Under the pieces are notes generated by a model. The model saw only the letters and a program-made list of their open reading frames with translations, was not told where the DNA came from and searched no databases. A DNA stretch of 33,695 nucleotides, taken from contig NZ_JANBVH010000045.1 in NCBI RefSeq assembly GCF_024273235.1, positions 1 through 33,695 of the forward strand, in the 5' to 3' direction. Within the stretch, counting starts at the first letter, position 1, and every line of letters starts with the position of its first letter. This DNA comes from Sphingomonas faeni (GTDB lineage: Bacteria; Pseudomonadota; Alphaproteobacteria; Sphingomonadales; Sphingomonadaceae). Below are positions 32,317-33,695 of this stretch, piece after piece. The translations under genes and the position numbers were made by a program.

Positions 32317-32345
32317 CGTAACGGCAAAAAGCGGTTAACGCTTTA
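32317..32345. terminator. Hairpin between convergent genes
   Basis: AAAGCG-GTTAA-CGCTTT, inside a longer run AAAAAGCGGTTAACGCTTTACCGC, gives a 6-bp stem with A-rich and T-rich arms that overlaps the end of the convergent membrane-protein gene. It could end both the Rnk-like transcript and the opposite one. Confidence 0.45.
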
Positions 32346-32916
32346 CCGCACTTCGAGCAGTGCCGCTTTTCACACCCGTTCCGCTCAGGGCAGTGCTAGC
32401 CGCGCGCAAAAGAATCCGTCGCGCAGCAAAGCTTGCCGGCACTGTCTGCGATCCAAAGCGCTGCGCGAACCCCTCTCGCCAAAGCCTCGACGCTACAACA
32501 TGAACCTCCTCGCGAGTTGGCGAGCGCTCATCATTAATGCAGGCGGTGATCGCTGGGTACAATTGAGGCATAAGAACGGCTTCTGTCGGTGCGATTGGCT
32601 CACTAGGCCAAAGGTCAACACCTTGCTCGCACCGGCGTTTTAGAGCTTGCCTGCGTTGCCGGCGCCAAGCGCGGCCCGCGAACCAGAGGGGTACTGCGGC
32701 AACTACCGCAAACGTCAAAGTCATCTCAAGGAACTGACTCTTCGGTAACTCACCAAATAAGCCTAGCACCAGAAAAATCAGAATAGCGGGGGCGCCCCAT
32801 TCCGGATGCAGCGCGAGCCGAAAAACGTACCACAGTAACCAGCAAAGCAGCGCCGCGGCCGCCAGGCTGCCTACGATTAGGCCGATTGCTCCGGCCGCAA
32901 TGAGGATCAACTGCAT
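32335..32916 (-). CDS. Membrane protein of unknown function, three predicted helices
   Basis: From the ATG at 32916, preceded by AAGGAG at 7-nt spacing, the product is 193 residues. The first 85 residues hold hydrophobic segments LILIAAGAIGLIVGSLAAAA continuing to LLCWLLWYVFRLAL, then APAILIFLVLGLF and EMTLTFAVVAAVPLWFAG. The rest is cytoplasmic, basic and includes RRQRRQALKRRCEQ. A longer frame to 32991 overlaps the MarR gene and adds no useful sequence. A MarR-type operator match (32939-32957) lies 22 bp upstream. No known family recognised. Confidence 0.7.
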   Translation of the reverse strand: MQLILIAAGAIGLIVGSLAAAALLCWLLWYVFRLALHPEWGAPAILIFLVLGLFGELPKSQFLEMTLTFAVVAAVPLWFAGRAWRRQRRQALKRRCEQGVDLWPSEPIAPTEAVLMPQLYPAITACINDERSPTREEVHVVASRLWREGFAQRFGSQTVPASFAARRILLRAASTALSGTGVKSGTARSAVKR

Positions 32917-32938
32917 GCGCCGACTCCTTCCCGCATTA

Positions 32939-32957
32939 TATATCGCATTACGATAAA
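32939..32957. promoter_or_regulatory. MarR-type operator match upstream of the membrane-protein gene
   Basis: TATATCG-catta-CGATAAA has the same 7-5-7 layout as the perfect site at 33422-33440 (TATATCG-tggca-CGATATA). It lies between the MarR stop and the membrane-protein start. Confidence 0.55.
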
Positions 32958-32987
32958 CATTGCAATTGGAACCTCTTACGAACTCGA

Positions 32988-33398
32988 TCAATCGACACGC
33001 GCGAGTAGCTCGGCCAGCATAGGCCTAAGCCGTATAATCTCCTCGCGATGCGTCTCCGAGAGCTGTTTCAGAAGCGTTTGTGCTTTCTGCGTCAATTCAA
33101 GGAGAGCCTGTCGGCCGTCGTCCGGCGATGGCCTACGTATTACCAAGCCCAGCGTTTCGAGACGATCGATCAACCCGGTCGCGCTGTGCGGTTTCAAGGC
33201 CAGACGCTCCGCGACGTAGCCCACGCTCACGTTCGCGGAGGCAGCCCCCCGGATCGCGAGCAGCGCCTGGTGTTGCTGAGGCTTCAAGCCGCAGCTAGCC
33301 GCGCCTCGTTCACTGAACACCAGAAACTGACGAAGCGCATAACGGAAGTCTGCAAGCGCCGCATAGTCGGCGTCGGCTAACTCATTCCGATCAATCAT
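32988..33398 (-). CDS. MarR-family transcriptional regulator
   Basis: From the ATG at 33398 the product is 136 residues; an in-frame GTG lies one codon upstream. The winged HTH is clear: VSVGYVAERLALKPHSATGL then IDRLETLGLVIRRPSPDDGR, where the RxxxxxDxR wing is diagnostic of MarR. The gene is divergent from the ClC channel gene, sharing 73 bp with a perfect 19-bp palindrome, and codirectional with the membrane-protein gene, which has its own match. So it probably represses itself, the channel and the membrane protein. The ligand is unknown. Confidence 0.9.
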   Translation of the reverse strand: MIDRNELADADYAALADFRYALRQFLVFSERGAASCGLKPQQHQALLAIRGAASANVSVGYVAERLALKPHSATGLIDRLETLGLVIRRPSPDDGRQALLELTQKAQTLLKQLSETHREEIIRLRPMLAELLARVD

Positions 33399-33421
33399 CA
33401 CTCATATCCCAGGCGTTGAAG

Positions 33422-33440
33422 TATATCGTGGCACGATATA
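33422..33440. promoter_or_regulatory. Perfect 19-bp palindrome, probable MarR operator
   Basis: TATATCGTG-G-CACGATATA lies in the 73-bp region between the divergent MarR and chloride-channel starts. Its length and centre fit a MarR dimer site. A second, slightly imperfect copy is at 32939-32957. Confidence 0.7.
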
Positions 33441-33471
33441 GTGATCGCCCTTTCTGAACCGGCGAGAGTGC

Positions 33472-33695
33472 ATGACGGCTTCCACCATCAACATCCCAAA
33501 GCCCAAACGGCTTGCCGATCATAGCGCCGACTGGCGAATGATCATGCTCGCTGGAGCAGCGGTCGTGGTCGGCACGGGCGCAGCGTTCGGTGCCTGGATC
33601 CTCTTAAAGCTGATCGCATTTGCCACCAACCTGTTCTGGTTCGGCAGGATATCGGCCGCGCCCGCTGAAATCATGGACGCGAACGTTGGCCTTGC
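33472..33695 (+). CDS. ClC-family chloride channel/transporter, N-terminal part
   Basis: An ATG at 33472 opens a frame that runs off the right edge, with 74 residues visible. After a polar start (MTASTINIPKPKRLADHSAD) comes a first membrane helix, WRMIMLAGAAVVVGTGAAFG, continuing AWILLKLIAFATNLFWFGRI. The AWxLLKLIAxxTNLFW signature is typical of sphingomonad ClC proteins, which in full have about 10 more helices and often C-terminal CBS domains. The gene is probably controlled by the adjacent MarR regulator. The product type rests on the N-terminus only. Confidence 0.7.
   Translation, partial: MTASTINIPKPKRLADHSADWRMIMLAGAAVVVGTGAAFGAWILLKLIAFATNLFWFGRISAAPAEIMDANVGL

Noticed and set aside
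1..33695. CRISPR arrays, tRNA or rRNA genes, integron attC sites
   Set aside because: No regularly spaced short repeats, cloverleaf-type sequence or rRNA-like stretch was noticed by reading; a covariance-model scan was not possible here.

Overview
The window is GC-rich bacterial DNA, and its gene content and gene style suggest an alphaproteobacterium, most likely a sphingomonad (Sphingomonadaceae). This is inferred from protein style, two EcfG-like promoter matches (GGAAC-N16/17-(C/G)GTT) and small PepSY/Rnk-type proteins, not from a marker gene. No rRNA, tRNA, CRISPR array, plasmid origin or phage structural gene was seen. The gene order looks like an accessory 'stress and detoxification' segment of a chromosome or large replicon.

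Positions 1-7.5 kb hold electrophile/quinone handling genes, each set next to its own regulator. A quinone oxidoreductase (cut by the window edge) and a DODA-type extradiol dioxygenase are divergent from a LysR gene. An MDR oxidoreductase follows a second LysR gene. That LysR gene is divergent from a DJ-1/PfpI protein, ABM monooxygenase, 58-aa protein and SDR operon. A second ABM gene sits behind a good EcfG-type promoter match. Positions 7.5-16.6 kb hold a formaldehyde/carbonyl block: a glutathione-independent formaldehyde dehydrogenase-like enzyme with a PfpI protein, a UvrA paralogue lacking the UvrB-binding domain, frmR-frmA (formaldehyde-sensing repressor and class III alcohol dehydrogenase) with a perfect 17+17-bp operator palindrome between them, and a quinone-reductase-like MDR gene divergent from a TetR gene. 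Positions 16.8-18.3 kb hold a YeaE-like aldo/keto reductase and a TMEM175-type channel gene broken by one in-frame TGA.

Positions 18.3-24.3 kb form a tightly packed five-gene minus-strand operon: an exported dopachrome-tautomerase/royal-jelly-like protein, a catalase-family protein, then PaoA, PaoB and PaoC-like subunits of a molybdenum aldehyde oxidoreductase. Pairing an oxidase that can make H2O2 with a catalase-type haem protein makes biochemical sense. PaoA lacks the Tat signal of the E. coli enzyme.

Positions 24.5-30.3 kb are rearranged. An alpha/beta hydrolase is followed by the tail of an SbcD-like nuclease gene, a broken SbcC/YhaN-like ATPase, and a phospholipase-D-like gene cut by a complete IS3-family element (28560-29880). 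On the other side of the IS lies a CBS-domain gene that has also lost its 3' end. The IS has no target-site duplication, which points to an IS-mediated deletion.

Positions 30.4-33.7 kb hold the most unusual signal. Two unlinked small genes (a single-TM protein and an Rnk/GreA-like factor) are each preceded by the same promoter-plus-leader cassette. The -35 spacing is identical, the 5' leaders are 167 and 170 nt with matching sequence blocks and a conserved long-range stem, and the distance from GGATA to ATG is identical. Between them is a PepSY gene with an in-frame TGA. The window ends with a membrane protein, a MarR regulator and the start of a ClC chloride channel gene, with two matching 19-bp MarR-type sites.
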